Shown in pieces: positions 1 through 7,554 of a stretch of DNA of 36,425 bases (its first letter is position 1; each line of letters begins with the position of its first letter). A model generated the notes under the pieces. It saw only the letters and a program-made list of their open reading frames with translations, did not search any database and had not been told where the DNA came from. Source of the stretch: Thermogladius sp. (GTDB lineage Archaea; Thermoproteota; Thermoprotei_A; Sulfolobales; Desulfurococcaceae); NCBI GenBank assembly GCA_022759365.1, contig JAEMPJ010000017.1:7412-43836 (forward strand). The letters are read 5' to 3'. Made by a program: the position numbers and the translations under genes.

Positions 1-1299
1 GGTGGCGGCCAGGCCTGGACCCCGCCTCAGACTATTAAAGCGGCTTGGGTGTACGTTGGGCCTATAGGAGACTTCGGTTGGACATACGCCCACGATGTTG
101 CTAGGAGGGTTGTCCAAGAGCTGTACAAAGACTGGTTGCAGACCACTTACGTTGAGAGCGTTACAGCCGACCAGTTGCCCTCGGTTATAGATAACCTCGT
201 GTCGCAGGGCTACAACGTGATATTTACCACGAGCTTCGACTTCATGGAGAACACTATTAAATCAGCTCAGAAGTACCCGAACGTCCTATTCTTCCACTGC
301 TCTGGCTACATGAGGGCGCCCAACGTGGGCACATACTTCGCTGACTTATACCAGGCCTACTACCTCGACGGCTTACTAGCCGGCGCTCTAACCAAGACTG
401 GCCAGATAGGGTACGTTGCCGCAGTTGAAACCCCCGAGGTTGTTAGGCACATAAACGCTTTTGCCATAGGAGCCCAGGAGGTTGCCCAGCAACTAGGAAA
501 GAACATCACCGTTCATGTTATCGCGATAGGAGGCTGGGTTGCACCGGACAAGGCTAGGCAGGCCGTGCAAACACTATTCCAGACATACAATGTTGACACA
601 TTCGCCTTCACCGAGGACACGCCCACGGTGATCCAGACGGTTGAGCAGCTCTCCACCAGTACTGGTAAGCAACTATACGTGTTCAGCCACTACTCGCCAG
701 GATACACATATGGCACAGACGTCGTGGTGTCAGGCCAGATAGTCCACTGGGAGGTCATATACGCGGATATCCTAGCTAAGATTAAGGCTGGGATCTACAC
801 CCCATACAACCTGCAGAACGTGGACTACTGGTATCTAATGAACACGGGCGCCGTGGATGCGGGTGCCTACATCTACCCGAATGGTACAGTAATGTACATC
901 AACCCCAAGTTCATAGACGAGTTGAAGAGCATCACTGTGACCGATAAAGTTACCGGGATGAAGATGAGCGTCTACGACTTGTTCATGCTAAGGATGGAGG
1001 AGTTCAAGGAGGCCCCGTTGCTGGAGAACATAGAGGAGCAAGCGAACACACACGTCTACGAGACTGTCGTAGGCCTCAAGATACCGCCAGCTAAGCCAGG
1101 TGTATCTGAGCCGGCTACAAACTGGTCATGGAATATAGCCCCAGTCTTCGACCCGTTCACTGGCCCGCTGAGCTTCTGGAACATATCCAACCCGAGCCAG
1201 ATAATAACAGTGCCAGCTGGCGCTAGACTAGGCCACGACGACTTATGGTCAATGCAGTACTATTTATACCCTGTCGTACATAGAGTAGGAGCAATCTAG
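1..1299 (+). CDS. BMP/PnrA-family ABC substrate-binding protein (5' partial)
   Basis: Extracellular binding protein of a BMP (PnrA/Med/NupN-like) importer, a family that mostly binds nucleosides. The frame is open to base 1, so the N-terminus with its signal peptide lies outside the window; the GTG at 49 is an internal Val, not the start. The opening VGPIGDFGWTYAHD is typical of the first beta strand and ligand loop of BMP proteins. It is followed by two Rossmann-like lobes, with GQIGYVAAVETPEV and later NTGAVDAGAY. It ends about 16 bp before an ATPase gene and two permease genes, which completes the importer. Unlike the binding protein at 20272 it has no Thr-rich stalk or C-terminal membrane segment, so anchoring is presumably N-terminal and not visible here. 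The exact ligand (nucleoside or another small molecule) is inferred from family. Confidence 0.9.
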   Translation, partial: GGGQAWTPPQTIKAAWVYVGPIGDFGWTYAHDVARRVVQELYKDWLQTTYVESVTADQLPSVIDNLVSQGYNVIFTTSFDFMENTIKSAQKYPNVLFFHCSGYMRAPNVGTYFADLYQAYYLDGLLAGALTKTGQIGYVAAVETPEVVRHINAFAIGAQEVAQQLGKNITVHVIAIGGWVAPDKARQAVQTLFQTYNVDTFAFTEDTPTVIQTVEQLSTSTGKQLYVFSHYSPGYTYGTDVVVSGQIVHWEVIYADILAKIKAGIYTPYNLQNVDYWYLMNTGAVDAGAYIYPNGTVMYINPKFIDELKSITVTDKVTGMKMSVYDLFMLRMEEFKEAPLLENIEEQANTHVYETVVGLKIPPAKPGVSEPATNWSWNIAPVFDPFTGPLSFWNISNPSQIITVPAGARLGHDDLWSMQYYLYPVVHRVGAI

Positions 1300-1332
1300 G
1301 TAGTAGCATAGCAGTTGAGGGAGGTGCGAGGA

Positions 1333-2874
1333 GTGGAGAAGTCTAGTCAAAGAATTTTTTCCTCTAACCCCTCTCCTAAAACCCCTATTATAAGAGTGGA
1401 GAACATAGTCAAGAGGTTCCCAGGAGCTGTCGCCCTCGACAATGTTAGCGTAGAGTTCTACGAGGGCACTATTCACGCCATCCTGGGCGAGAATGGTTCA
1501 GGGAAGTCGACTCTAGTCAAAATATTGTCTGGCATCTACACGCCCGACGAGGGTGCAATTTACTACAAGGGCAAGAAAGTGACTATAGAGAACCCGATAA
1601 AAGCCCTGAGCCTAGGTATCTCCATGGTCTCCCAGAGCCCTGTTCTAATAGAAAGGTTGACTGTCGCAGAGAACTTGATGCTGGGGTTAAAGCAACTCGG
1701 CGTATTCGCCTCCTCTAAGAGTGTGCTGAAATTGTTCGAGGAGATAACGGAGAAAATAGGTATTAAGGTTGATCCCGAAGAGGATGTCTGGAAGCTGACC
1801 TACACCCAGAGACAGCTTGTCGAGATCGCCAGAGCCCTCATGCTGGGGTCGAAGGTCATAATATTAGACGAAGCCTTAACATACCTGCCACTAGAAGAAC
1901 GCCGGAAGTTCTACCGCTATTTGCTTGAATTCAAGTCGAAGGGCGGTCTCGCGATACTGATAACCCACAAGATACCTGAGGCATTCGAGGTTTCGGACAT
2001 GATCACTGTTCTCAGAAGAGGTAAACACGTTGGAACCGTGAAGACTTCGGAGACGAATTATGATGCTGTAAGGGAAATGATGTTCGCTGAGAGAGCGAAA
2101 GAAATAACGCTGGAAAGACTTATGGATGGCGTGCCCGGTGAAACAGTTCTCGAGGTAAGAGACCTCTGGGTGAAAAACGACTTCGGAACCTACGCCCTTA
2201 GAGGGATCTCGCTAGAGGTGAGAAGAGGCGAGGTTCTCGGACTCGCGGGTATTGTAGGGAACGGGCAGGTTGAGCTCGCCCAGGCGTTGATGGGCTTGAG
2301 GAGCGTTGAAAGAGGCTCCATTATAGTGCACGCTAACGGGAGAAGCTACGTGAACCCCGCGACCAAGACTCTGAGAAAAATAGGCGTAGGCTACATACCA
2401 GACCGACCCCTATCCCACGGGGTCTCAATAGACTACGGCCTGAGAGAGAACATAGCTGTTATGCCGGGTTATACAGGCCCGTTCATCAAGTGGGGGAGAA
2501 TGACGAAGCTGGCGAGAGAGTTCATAGAGGTTCTCAACATTGTGACCCCGAGCCCTAAGACCCCGTTGAAGTATTTGAGTGGAGGCAACTTGATGAAGAG
2601 CCTTGTTGCGAGGGAGCTTGACCTAGCGAGAAGCGCCTTAGTGGCCTATAACCCGACAAGGGGCTTGGACGAGGTCACGAGCATTAAGGTTAGGAGGATG
2701 ATCAAGGAGAAGGTTGTGAAGGATAAGATCGGTGTCCTGCTGATCAGCGAAGACCTCGACGAGATATTCCAGGTGAGCGATAGGATAGCCGTTATAAACG
2801 AGGGCAAGATTGTAGGTTTATTTGATGCAAAGTCTGCTAGTAGAGAGGAAGTAGAGAAGCTAATGGTGATGTAG
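1333..2874 (+). CDS. BMP-type ABC transporter ATPase with two nucleotide-binding domains
   Basis: Cytoplasmic ATPase that energises the nucleoside-type importer, of the RbsA/YufO double-ATPase type. Domain 1 has Walker A GENGSGKST (about residues 52-60 from this start) and Walker B VIILDEAL, but a poor signature region (LTYTQRQLVEIARAL). Domain 2 has a degenerate P-loop (GIVGNGQ, no GKS/T) but a good signature (YLSGGN), a division of labour common in this family. I chose GTG 1333 because GGAGGTG lies at 1320-1326, six bases upstream; an in-frame TTG at 1315 is the longer alternative. The gene sits between the binding protein and the permeases, and ends two bases before the next start with tandem TAG TAG stops, so translation is probably coupled. 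Confidence 0.92.
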   Translation: MEKSSQRIFSSNPSPKTPIIRVENIVKRFPGAVALDNVSVEFYEGTIHAILGENGSGKSTLVKILSGIYTPDEGAIYYKGKKVTIENPIKALSLGISMVSQSPVLIERLTVAENLMLGLKQLGVFASSKSVLKLFEEITEKIGIKVDPEEDVWKLTYTQRQLVEIARALMLGSKVIILDEALTYLPLEERRKFYRYLLEFKSKGGLAILITHKIPEAFEVSDMITVLRRGKHVGTVKTSETNYDAVREMMFAERAKEITLERLMDGVPGETVLEVRDLWVKNDFGTYALRGISLEVRRGEVLGLAGIVGNGQVELAQALMGLRSVERGSIIVHANGRSYVNPATKTLRKIGVGYIPDRPLSHGVSIDYGLRENIAVMPGYTGPFIKWGRMTKLAREFIEVLNIVTPSPKTPLKYLSGGNLMKSLVARELDLARSALVAYNPTRGLDEVTSIKVRRMIKEKVVKDKIGVLLISEDLDEIFQVSDRIAVINEGKIVGLFDAKSASREEVEKLMVM

Positions 2875-2876
2875 TA

Positions 2877-3965
2877 GTGGTAAGCATAGTTGTCGTAAGA
2901 AGAGTCAAGCCAGTCCCCTACTTTATTGTCCCGATACTAGCCCTGTTGATCGGCATCGGCGTAAGCATTGTGATACTATTCTTCCTAACAGGCTACATGG
3001 TTCAGCCAATGGACGTCCTGGTCTCTATTTGGACAGGCCTCTCACAGCCGAACGTGATCGCCAATATATTCCTGATATTAACCATAGTAGGGTTCTCGCT
3101 TGCAATGAGCTTTAAGGGAGGAATATACAATATCGGCGGGGAAGGCCAGTTCTGGATGGCGGCTTGGACGATCGTGTGGCTGGTGTTCACGACTCCAATA
3201 ATAGTATCCCAAGCACCGCTGGTGTCGAAGCTTATAGCCCTGGTAGCAGGGTTCATAGCAGGGTTCGCCTGGGGGTTCCTCGCTGGGATCCTAAGGGGGT
3301 ACGTGGGGGTAGACGAGGTCCCGTTGACGCTGATGATGAACTACGTTGCGTATTACCTAATAGACTGGCTTGTCATGATCCCCGGTAGCCCGTGGAGAGA
3401 CATCTATGGGTACGCTAAGACTCGCTCCCTACCGCAAACCCTTCAATACTCGATTATCCCCGGCACTACAGTCTCAGTGGAGATGATTATAGTAACAATT
3501 GTAATCGGAGTCCTAATATGGTTGATCCTAGACTACACTAGGCTAGGGCTAACTATAAAGATACACGGCAGCAATGTTAACCTGTTGAGGAGTGCTGGCT
3601 ACAGTGTCCCTTTGACGGCTGCTCTAACTCTAGCTTTGTCAGGCGGCTTCATCGGGATCGCAGGCGTCGTCTACCTGTCTGGTGTAACACCGAGTATAAG
3701 GGTACCCGTGGAGACAAGTACCTCGGGGTTCGGCTACCTAGGGATACTTGTAACATGGCTCTCAATGCTGGAGTTGTTCGCTGTCCCTATAGCAGCATAC
3801 GTGGTCAGTAGCCTGTACAACGCGGGGTTCACTCTCATGGCGATAAAGGGGACTCAGCAAGCAGGTGTAACAGCGGGTGTCACAAACGTTTTCATCGGGA
3901 GCGTACTCTTAACCTACGCTCTGCTAATAACGATATCCGAGTACGAGATTAGGATAGTGTGGTGA
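2877..3965 (+). CDS. BMP-type ABC transporter permease, subunit 1
   Basis: Integral membrane subunit of the branched-chain/ribose permease superfamily (BPD_transp_2; NupP-like), 362 residues with about nine or ten hydrophobic segments. The family pattern is visible in the segment around FKGGIYNIGGEGQFWM and in LSGGFIGIAG. It should pair with the next gene product to form the translocation pore served by the upstream ATPase. GTG 2877 is two bases after the preceding stop codon. Its TGA stop (3963-3965) lies inside the GGTGA ribosome-binding site of the next permease gene, a strong sign of one polycistronic message. Substrate assignment follows only from the BMP partner. Confidence 0.9.
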   Translation: MVSIVVVRRVKPVPYFIVPILALLIGIGVSIVILFFLTGYMVQPMDVLVSIWTGLSQPNVIANIFLILTIVGFSLAMSFKGGIYNIGGEGQFWMAAWTIVWLVFTTPIIVSQAPLVSKLIALVAGFIAGFAWGFLAGILRGYVGVDEVPLTLMMNYVAYYLIDWLVMIPGSPWRDIYGYAKTRSLPQTLQYSIIPGTTVSVEMIIVTIVIGVLIWLILDYTRLGLTIKIHGSNVNLLRSAGYSVPLTAALTLALSGGFIGIAGVVYLSGVTPSIRVPVETSTSGFGYLGILVTWLSMLELFAVPIAAYVVSSLYNAGFTLMAIKGTQQAGVTAGVTNVFIGSVLLTYALLITISEYEIRIVW

Positions 3966-3970
3966 GAGAC

Positions 3971-4894
3971 ATGGATGCAGCTTTTACAGGTTTCCTGGAC
4001 ATAATGATATCGTCTGCAGGGCTGTTCGTAGCATTCTACCTCATGGCTCTAGGCCACTCCATAGTTGAGAAGAGCGGCATTTTGAACCTCGCGATAGACG
4101 GAATGTTCGCCCTCTCGGCTACCCTCGCGTTCTTCGCCGATGTATTCTACGGCAACGACCTATTGAGGTCATTCCTCCTGTCAGCTGTGGTAATAGCCTT
4201 CTTCGGGCTGTTCATGGCGTTCGTCCTGACGAAATTCCCGGTCAGCCACGGTGCTGTAGGGTTGTCCTTGATGTTCCTGATGTACGGTCTATCAAGCGTG
4301 ATAGGCTATGGGCCCAGGATAGTTCAAGCCACGATGTCGAACTTCTCACCCGGGATCTCATTGTCCCTCGAGGAGAGGATAGCAGGCTACCTGATAATGG
4401 TAGCCCTCTCGGTATTCGCGTACTGGTTCATTGAGAAAACGAAGATCGGGGTATCAATCAAAGCATCCGGCGAGGACCCGGCGGCTGCTGAGGCGTTGGG
4501 AGTGAACGTCCTCGTGTCGAGGCTTGTAGCAGCTGCGATCGGGTTCACGATGATAGGCCTTGGTGGAGCAGCGTACATGAACTTCTATGTGAGGTTGTGG
4601 GATGAGAGGGCTGTGATATTGAGCGGGTACGGGTGGCTGGCGTTCTCGATTGCTTTAAGCGGTGGAAGACACCCGTTAGTAGTGTTGCTGACATCGTTCA
4701 TATTCTCAATACTAGTCCACTCGAGCCTCCAGCTAGTAGCATGGTACGGTATATCGAGGGAGCTCTCGTACTCTCTGCCGTTCATCGTCGCTATAATATC
4801 CATGACGATCTACATGGCGACACCGTTGAGACGGCGGCTGGCGTCACCTAAAGGCCTGGGGAGAATATACTTCAGGGAGGAGAGGACAGTCTAA
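3971..4894 (+). CDS. BMP-type ABC transporter permease, subunit 2
   Basis: Second pore subunit (NupQ-like, BPD_transp_2), about 307 residues with eight or more membrane segments. Family features are EKSGILNLAIDGMFAL near the N-terminus, IKASGEDPAAAEALGV in the cytoplasmic coupling region, and IGLGGAAYM. ATG 3971 is preferred because GGTGA at 3961-3965 is correctly spaced; an in-frame GTG at 3959 would overlap the upstream gene by seven bases. This is the last gene of the importer operon. It is followed by a pyrimidine-rich, poly-T stretch that looks like a terminator. Confidence 0.9.
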   Translation: MDAAFTGFLDIMISSAGLFVAFYLMALGHSIVEKSGILNLAIDGMFALSATLAFFADVFYGNDLLRSFLLSAVVIAFFGLFMAFVLTKFPVSHGAVGLSLMFLMYGLSSVIGYGPRIVQATMSNFSPGISLSLEERIAGYLIMVALSVFAYWFIEKTKIGVSIKASGEDPAAAEALGVNVLVSRLVAAAIGFTMIGLGGAAYMNFYVRLWDERAVILSGYGWLAFSIALSGGRHPLVVLLTSFIFSILVHSSLQLVAWYGISRELSYSLPFIVAIISMTIYMATPLRRRLASPKGLGRIYFREERTV

Positions 4895-4897
4895 ACC

Positions 4898-4927
4898 CAA
4901 CCTTTTTTCTCTTCTCTTGCTTCTTTA
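4898..4927 (+). terminator. poly-T terminator after BMP importer operon
   Basis: A run of six T and then several TTCT/CTTT repeats directly follows the permease stop. U-rich tracts without a hairpin are the usual intrinsic terminators of archaea. Confidence 0.55.
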
Positions 4928-4930
4928 ACC

Positions 4931-4967
4931 CTTTAAACCTCCTCTATTCCACATTTAGAGCTAGGTG
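4931..4967 (+). promoter_or_regulatory. promoter and RBS of the gene at 4976
   Basis: A TATA-like CTTTAAAC is at 4931-4938, which predicts a transcript start near 4960. AGGTG at 4963-4967 lies eight bases before the TTG start at 4976. This supports the TTG over the out-of-frame ATG at 4972. Confidence 0.45.
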
Positions 4968-4975
4968 TTTCATGG

Positions 4976-5827
4976 TTGAGCAAGATAGCTTTAATATCGC
5001 TGATCCTAGCTGTCTTAGGAGTCTCCTTGATAGTTGTCTCCTTTACTCTACCCAGGGAGCTAGGCTTGAAAAAACAGCACACTCTTAATCTCGGAGGCCA
5101 GTCTTCAGCGAGTGTGGAGACGTGGCTTGACAGTGGAGACCAGGTAGCGGTTACTCTACCAGCACTATCAAACGGCTCTATTGCAATTTCAGGCAGTGAA
5201 TACAACTACACGGATGTGTTCTACGATGTTGCATCGTTCACAATATTCTTCAATGGCCCAAGCGGGTTGTACAACATCAGTATCCGAGTCCAAGGGAGGC
5301 TTAGCCTTGTCAACGTGAGCGTGGTCGGGTATAAGTATAGCGTGGTACAAAACATTGTATCCGCAGTAGGGTTTACCACACTTGTAGCCGGCCCGGGCCT
5401 CTACTACGGCTACCACTTGACGAGGAGGCAGCCCGACACTAGAGAGGGTAGTGTCGGCGGTGTCAGCGTGGTCTGCAGGACTCTCGGCTATGACAGACAT
5501 AGATGCACGATCAAGCCTGTAGAGCACGGTGCCGAAAACCCTCTGGGAGAAGAAATGTTGTCAGCCTTACACCGGTTCCTCGAGGAAAAAGGGTATCAGT
5601 GGAGGGTGTTGAAAGATAGAGTGCTGTTCGCTCGGCATAAAACCGGGAGGAACGAGCTGACGATCATAGTCGGCCCCAGCCAGGTTAGCGTTGACTACCG
5701 TGTCAGAAAGCTGCTTGCTAAGGGCAGTAGGGATCTGGAATGGGTTTTCGGGGAGGCGTTCGAGCTCGCGTCTCTGATTTCGGAGAGACTCGGCGGGAAC
5801 CCGGGTTCCAAGGTTGCTAATGGTTAA
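4976..5827 (+). CDS. hypothetical membrane-anchored protein
   Basis: I do not recognise this 283-residue protein. It begins with a membrane segment (about residues 5-25, ALISLILAVLGVSLIVV) and continues with about 95 residues of probable extracytoplasmic beta-rich sequence with several N-x-S/T sites (for example NGS, NYT, NIS, NVS). A second membrane segment follows (about 125-145), then a cytoplasmic domain of about 130 residues with mixed charge. That tail contains a Cys-x-Cys-poor, basic start and a motif like LEEKGYQWRVLKDRVLF, which resembles a small alpha/beta domain. The TTG start is supported by AGGTG at 4963-4967. It has its own promoter after the importer terminator, so it is probably not part of that operon. 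Function unknown. Confidence 0.75.
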   Translation: MSKIALISLILAVLGVSLIVVSFTLPRELGLKKQHTLNLGGQSSASVETWLDSGDQVAVTLPALSNGSIAISGSEYNYTDVFYDVASFTIFFNGPSGLYNISIRVQGRLSLVNVSVVGYKYSVVQNIVSAVGFTTLVAGPGLYYGYHLTRRQPDTREGSVGGVSVVCRTLGYDRHRCTIKPVEHGAENPLGEEMLSALHRFLEEKGYQWRVLKDRVLFARHKTGRNELTIIVGPSQVSVDYRVRKLLAKGSRDLEWVFGEAFELASLISERLGGNPGSKVANG

Positions 5828-5851
5828 AAACCAGCTTCTTTCATTTAATTA

Positions 5852-5914
5852 AACTGTGATGATGAGGAATCCTGGGCTGCGACTAGTGTTGAAGGCCCCG
5901 CATAGCTGATGACA
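5852..5914 (+). ncRNA. probable C/D box guide sRNA
   Basis: The intergenic segment has box C as GTGATGA (5856-5862) or ATGATGA (5859-5865), a possible box D' CTGC (5877-5880), box C' TGTTGA (5887-5892) and box D CTGA (5906-5909). The span is about 60 nt, normal for archaeal C/D RNAs. The stretch before D' is 11 nt (GGAATCCTGGG) and the stretch before D is 13 nt. A TATA-like GTTAAAAA at 5823-5830 predicts a start near 5852. By the N+5 rule the targets would be a G in CUAUGCGGGG (D guide) and a G in CCCAGGAUUCC (D' guide). I did not match these to a particular rRNA or tRNA. Confidence 0.6.
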
Positions 5915-5927
5915 CTGCTAGGTAACA

Positions 5928-5936
5928 TTTTTATTT
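5928..5936 (+). promoter_or_regulatory. TATA box of the ferredoxin gene
   Basis: TTTTTATTT is placed to start transcription near 5958, about 11 bases before the ferredoxin ATG at 5969. This supports the short form of the protein. Confidence 0.5.
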
Positions 5937-5968
5937 CCTACCCGTCTAAATCAACATGGTGTCGGGTA

Positions 5969-6214
5969 ATGGCTAAGTACAAGGTTGAGATAAGCCCTAG
6001 AGAAAACTGTATATCAGACATGGTTTGTGTATCGATCTGCCCCGACGTATTCGAGATGAGCCCCGAGGACAACAAGTCGCAGATAGTTGAGAAATACCGT
6101 GTGGACAAATCCAATAACGCTGTAGGCATAGTGCCCGAGGACTTGAAGAGCTGTGTTGAAGACGCTGCCGCCGCGTGCCCGGTTCAGATAATACATGTTG
6201 TAAAGGTCGAGTAA
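5969..6214 (+). CDS. ferredoxin, single [4Fe-4S] cluster with Asp ligand
   Basis: Small (81-residue) cytoplasmic electron carrier of the Pyrococcus/Thermotoga single-cluster type. Cluster ligands in order are C14, D17, C20 (CISDMVC) and, near the C-terminus, C70 in ACPV. The second ligand position is Asp, as in P. furiosus ferredoxin. C24 (in ICPDVFEM) and C62 match the pair that forms a disulfide in that protein. I start at ATG 5969: upstream in-frame sequence to 5909 crosses the TATA box and is not conserved in kind. A partner oxidoreductase is not adjacent; likely partners are pyruvate and 2-oxoacid ferredoxin oxidoreductases elsewhere. Confidence 0.92.
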   Translation: MAKYKVEISPRENCISDMVCVSICPDVFEMSPEDNKSQIVEKYRVDKSNNAVGIVPEDLKSCVEDAAAACPVQIIHVVKVE

Positions 6215-7491
6215 ACGTTTTTTCCTTCAAAAAAGTTTTCCTCCCAGATGAAAGGTGGTTTCACACGAGCCCTCTACCCTCATGGGTCGAAGACCTAATT
6301 CTGAAAACCCTTGTCAAGAGTATTGAATACCCAACCGTGCTAGGGGAGAGCTACGAGGAGATAGTGGATTTCTACAAGGAGGTTTTAAGTAGTCACGGGG
6401 TACATGTTACAGTCCACAGGGTGGACGACGAGTACGTTAAGAAGACCATTCCAAGAGAGTATAACCCGGATAAACCAAGGTACATCCTGCTGGCTAGGAT
6501 TGGGAGCGGGGAGAAAACCCTCCAGTTCAACGGACACTACGACGTTGTCGCACCCGGGGAAGGCTGGGAGACGCCTCCATTCAAGGCTGTTGTTAGAGAG
6601 GGCCGAGTCTACGGGAGGGGGTCGACGGATATGAAGGGCGGGATAGCATCGGTCGTAGGCGCCTTGGCTTACCTTGCCTCAACTAGGGAGCCAGAGATAG
6701 TGGTGGAGGCGGCTCTCGTACCCGACGAGGAGATAGGTGGTTTAACCGGGACCGGCTACCTTGTGGACGTGCTGGGTAGTAGACCCGACTGGGCCCTGAT
6801 AGCCGAGCCCAGCGGAATCAACAACATCTATATTGGCCACAGAGGGGGTGTTTGGGCGATGGTTAAAGTCTACGGTAGGCAGGCGCACGGCTCGACGCCC
6901 TGGCTCGGGGATAACGCCTTCGAGAAGATGGTGTACCTAGCCAAGGCCTTCATAGAGGAGTACAAGCCTAGACTAGCTGGGAAGAGGAGTAGTTTCAAGT
7001 ATGAGATGGAGGAGGCCTCGACGCCCACGCTAACACTCGGGGGCCGGCTCGTGGCCCCGGGCTCGATCAACATTGTCCCAGGCATGGTGGGCTTCAGTAT
7101 TGATAGGAGGTTGATAATAGAGGAGAAGGCCGACGACGTAGTGGAGGAGTTGAGGGGCTTCCTCAAGGAGGCTTCGAGCAGGCTCGGGGTTACAGCCGAG
7201 TTGGAGGTCATGGAGAAGTCCGACCCAGCCTTAACAAACCCGGAAGCCCTAATTGTTAAAGCCGTGGAGGAGTCTTCGGCGAGCGTGCTAGGCCAGAGAC
7301 CGAGCAAGACTATCTGTGTGGGCGGGCTAGACCTAAGGTACTACGCTAGGAGGGGTGTGGAGGTAGTCGCCTACGGGCCTGGGGAAGTTGGGTTGGCCCA
7401 CAAGGTCAACGAATTCGTTAAAGTGAGCGACCTAGTGAAGATGGCTGAAGTCTACGTCGACCTTGTCCGCAGGTTGGAGTCTTATAAATGA
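6175..7491 (+). CDS. M20-family metallopeptidase/deacylase (ArgE/DapE-like)
   Basis: Zinc-dependent amidohydrolase of the M20 family (acetylornithine deacetylase, succinyl-diaminopimelate desuccinylase or dipeptidase type). Metal and catalytic motifs appear in order: GHYDVVAPG (His and the catalytic Asp), GRGSTDMKGG (bridging Asp), PDEEIGG (catalytic Glu and metal Glu), IAEPSG, and C-terminal LAHKVNE (His). The dimerisation domain begins near GHRGGVWAMVKV. The substrate cannot be set from sequence; lysine or arginine biosynthesis is possible. GTG 6175 is the only ATG/GTG/TTG in the open frame before 6337, yet it lies 40 bases inside the ferredoxin gene. The true start may be a non-standard codon nearer 6240. 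Confidence 0.85.
   Translation: MPGSDNTCCKGRVNVFSFKKVFLPDERWFHTSPLPSWVEDLILKTLVKSIEYPTVLGESYEEIVDFYKEVLSSHGVHVTVHRVDDEYVKKTIPREYNPDKPRYILLARIGSGEKTLQFNGHYDVVAPGEGWETPPFKAVVREGRVYGRGSTDMKGGIASVVGALAYLASTREPEIVVEAALVPDEEIGGLTGTGYLVDVLGSRPDWALIAEPSGINNIYIGHRGGVWAMVKVYGRQAHGSTPWLGDNAFEKMVYLAKAFIEEYKPRLAGKRSSFKYEMEEASTPTLTLGGRLVAPGSINIVPGMVGFSIDRRLIIEEKADDVVEELRGFLKEASSRLGVTAELEVMEKSDPALTNPEALIVKAVEESSASVLGQRPSKTICVGGLDLRYYARRGVEVVAYGPGEVGLAHKVNEFVKVSDLVKMAEVYVDLVRRLESYK
6218..6223 (+). terminator. poly-T tract after ferredoxin gene
   Basis: Six T follow the ferredoxin stop codon by a few bases. The tract lies inside the 5' part of the M20 peptidase reading frame, which complicates that gene's start. 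Confidence 0.4.
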
Positions 7492-7508
7492 TCTCAACCA
7501 CAGTACAT

Positions 7509-7517
7509 GGTTTTTTA
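7509..7517 (+). promoter_or_regulatory. TATA-like box before biotin carboxylase gene
   Basis: GGTTTTTTA lies 38-46 bases before ATG 7555. GTGGAG at 7543-7548 can serve as ribosome-binding site for that ATG. Confidence 0.35.
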
Positions 7518-7554
7518 CCCTAGACACGTCTCCTCAACTTGAGTGGAGTCGTTT

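Noticed and set aside
5909-5968. Longer N-terminus of the ferredoxin
   Set aside because: It would start upstream of the TATA box, inside the end of the guide RNA candidate, and adds a sequence without ferredoxin character.
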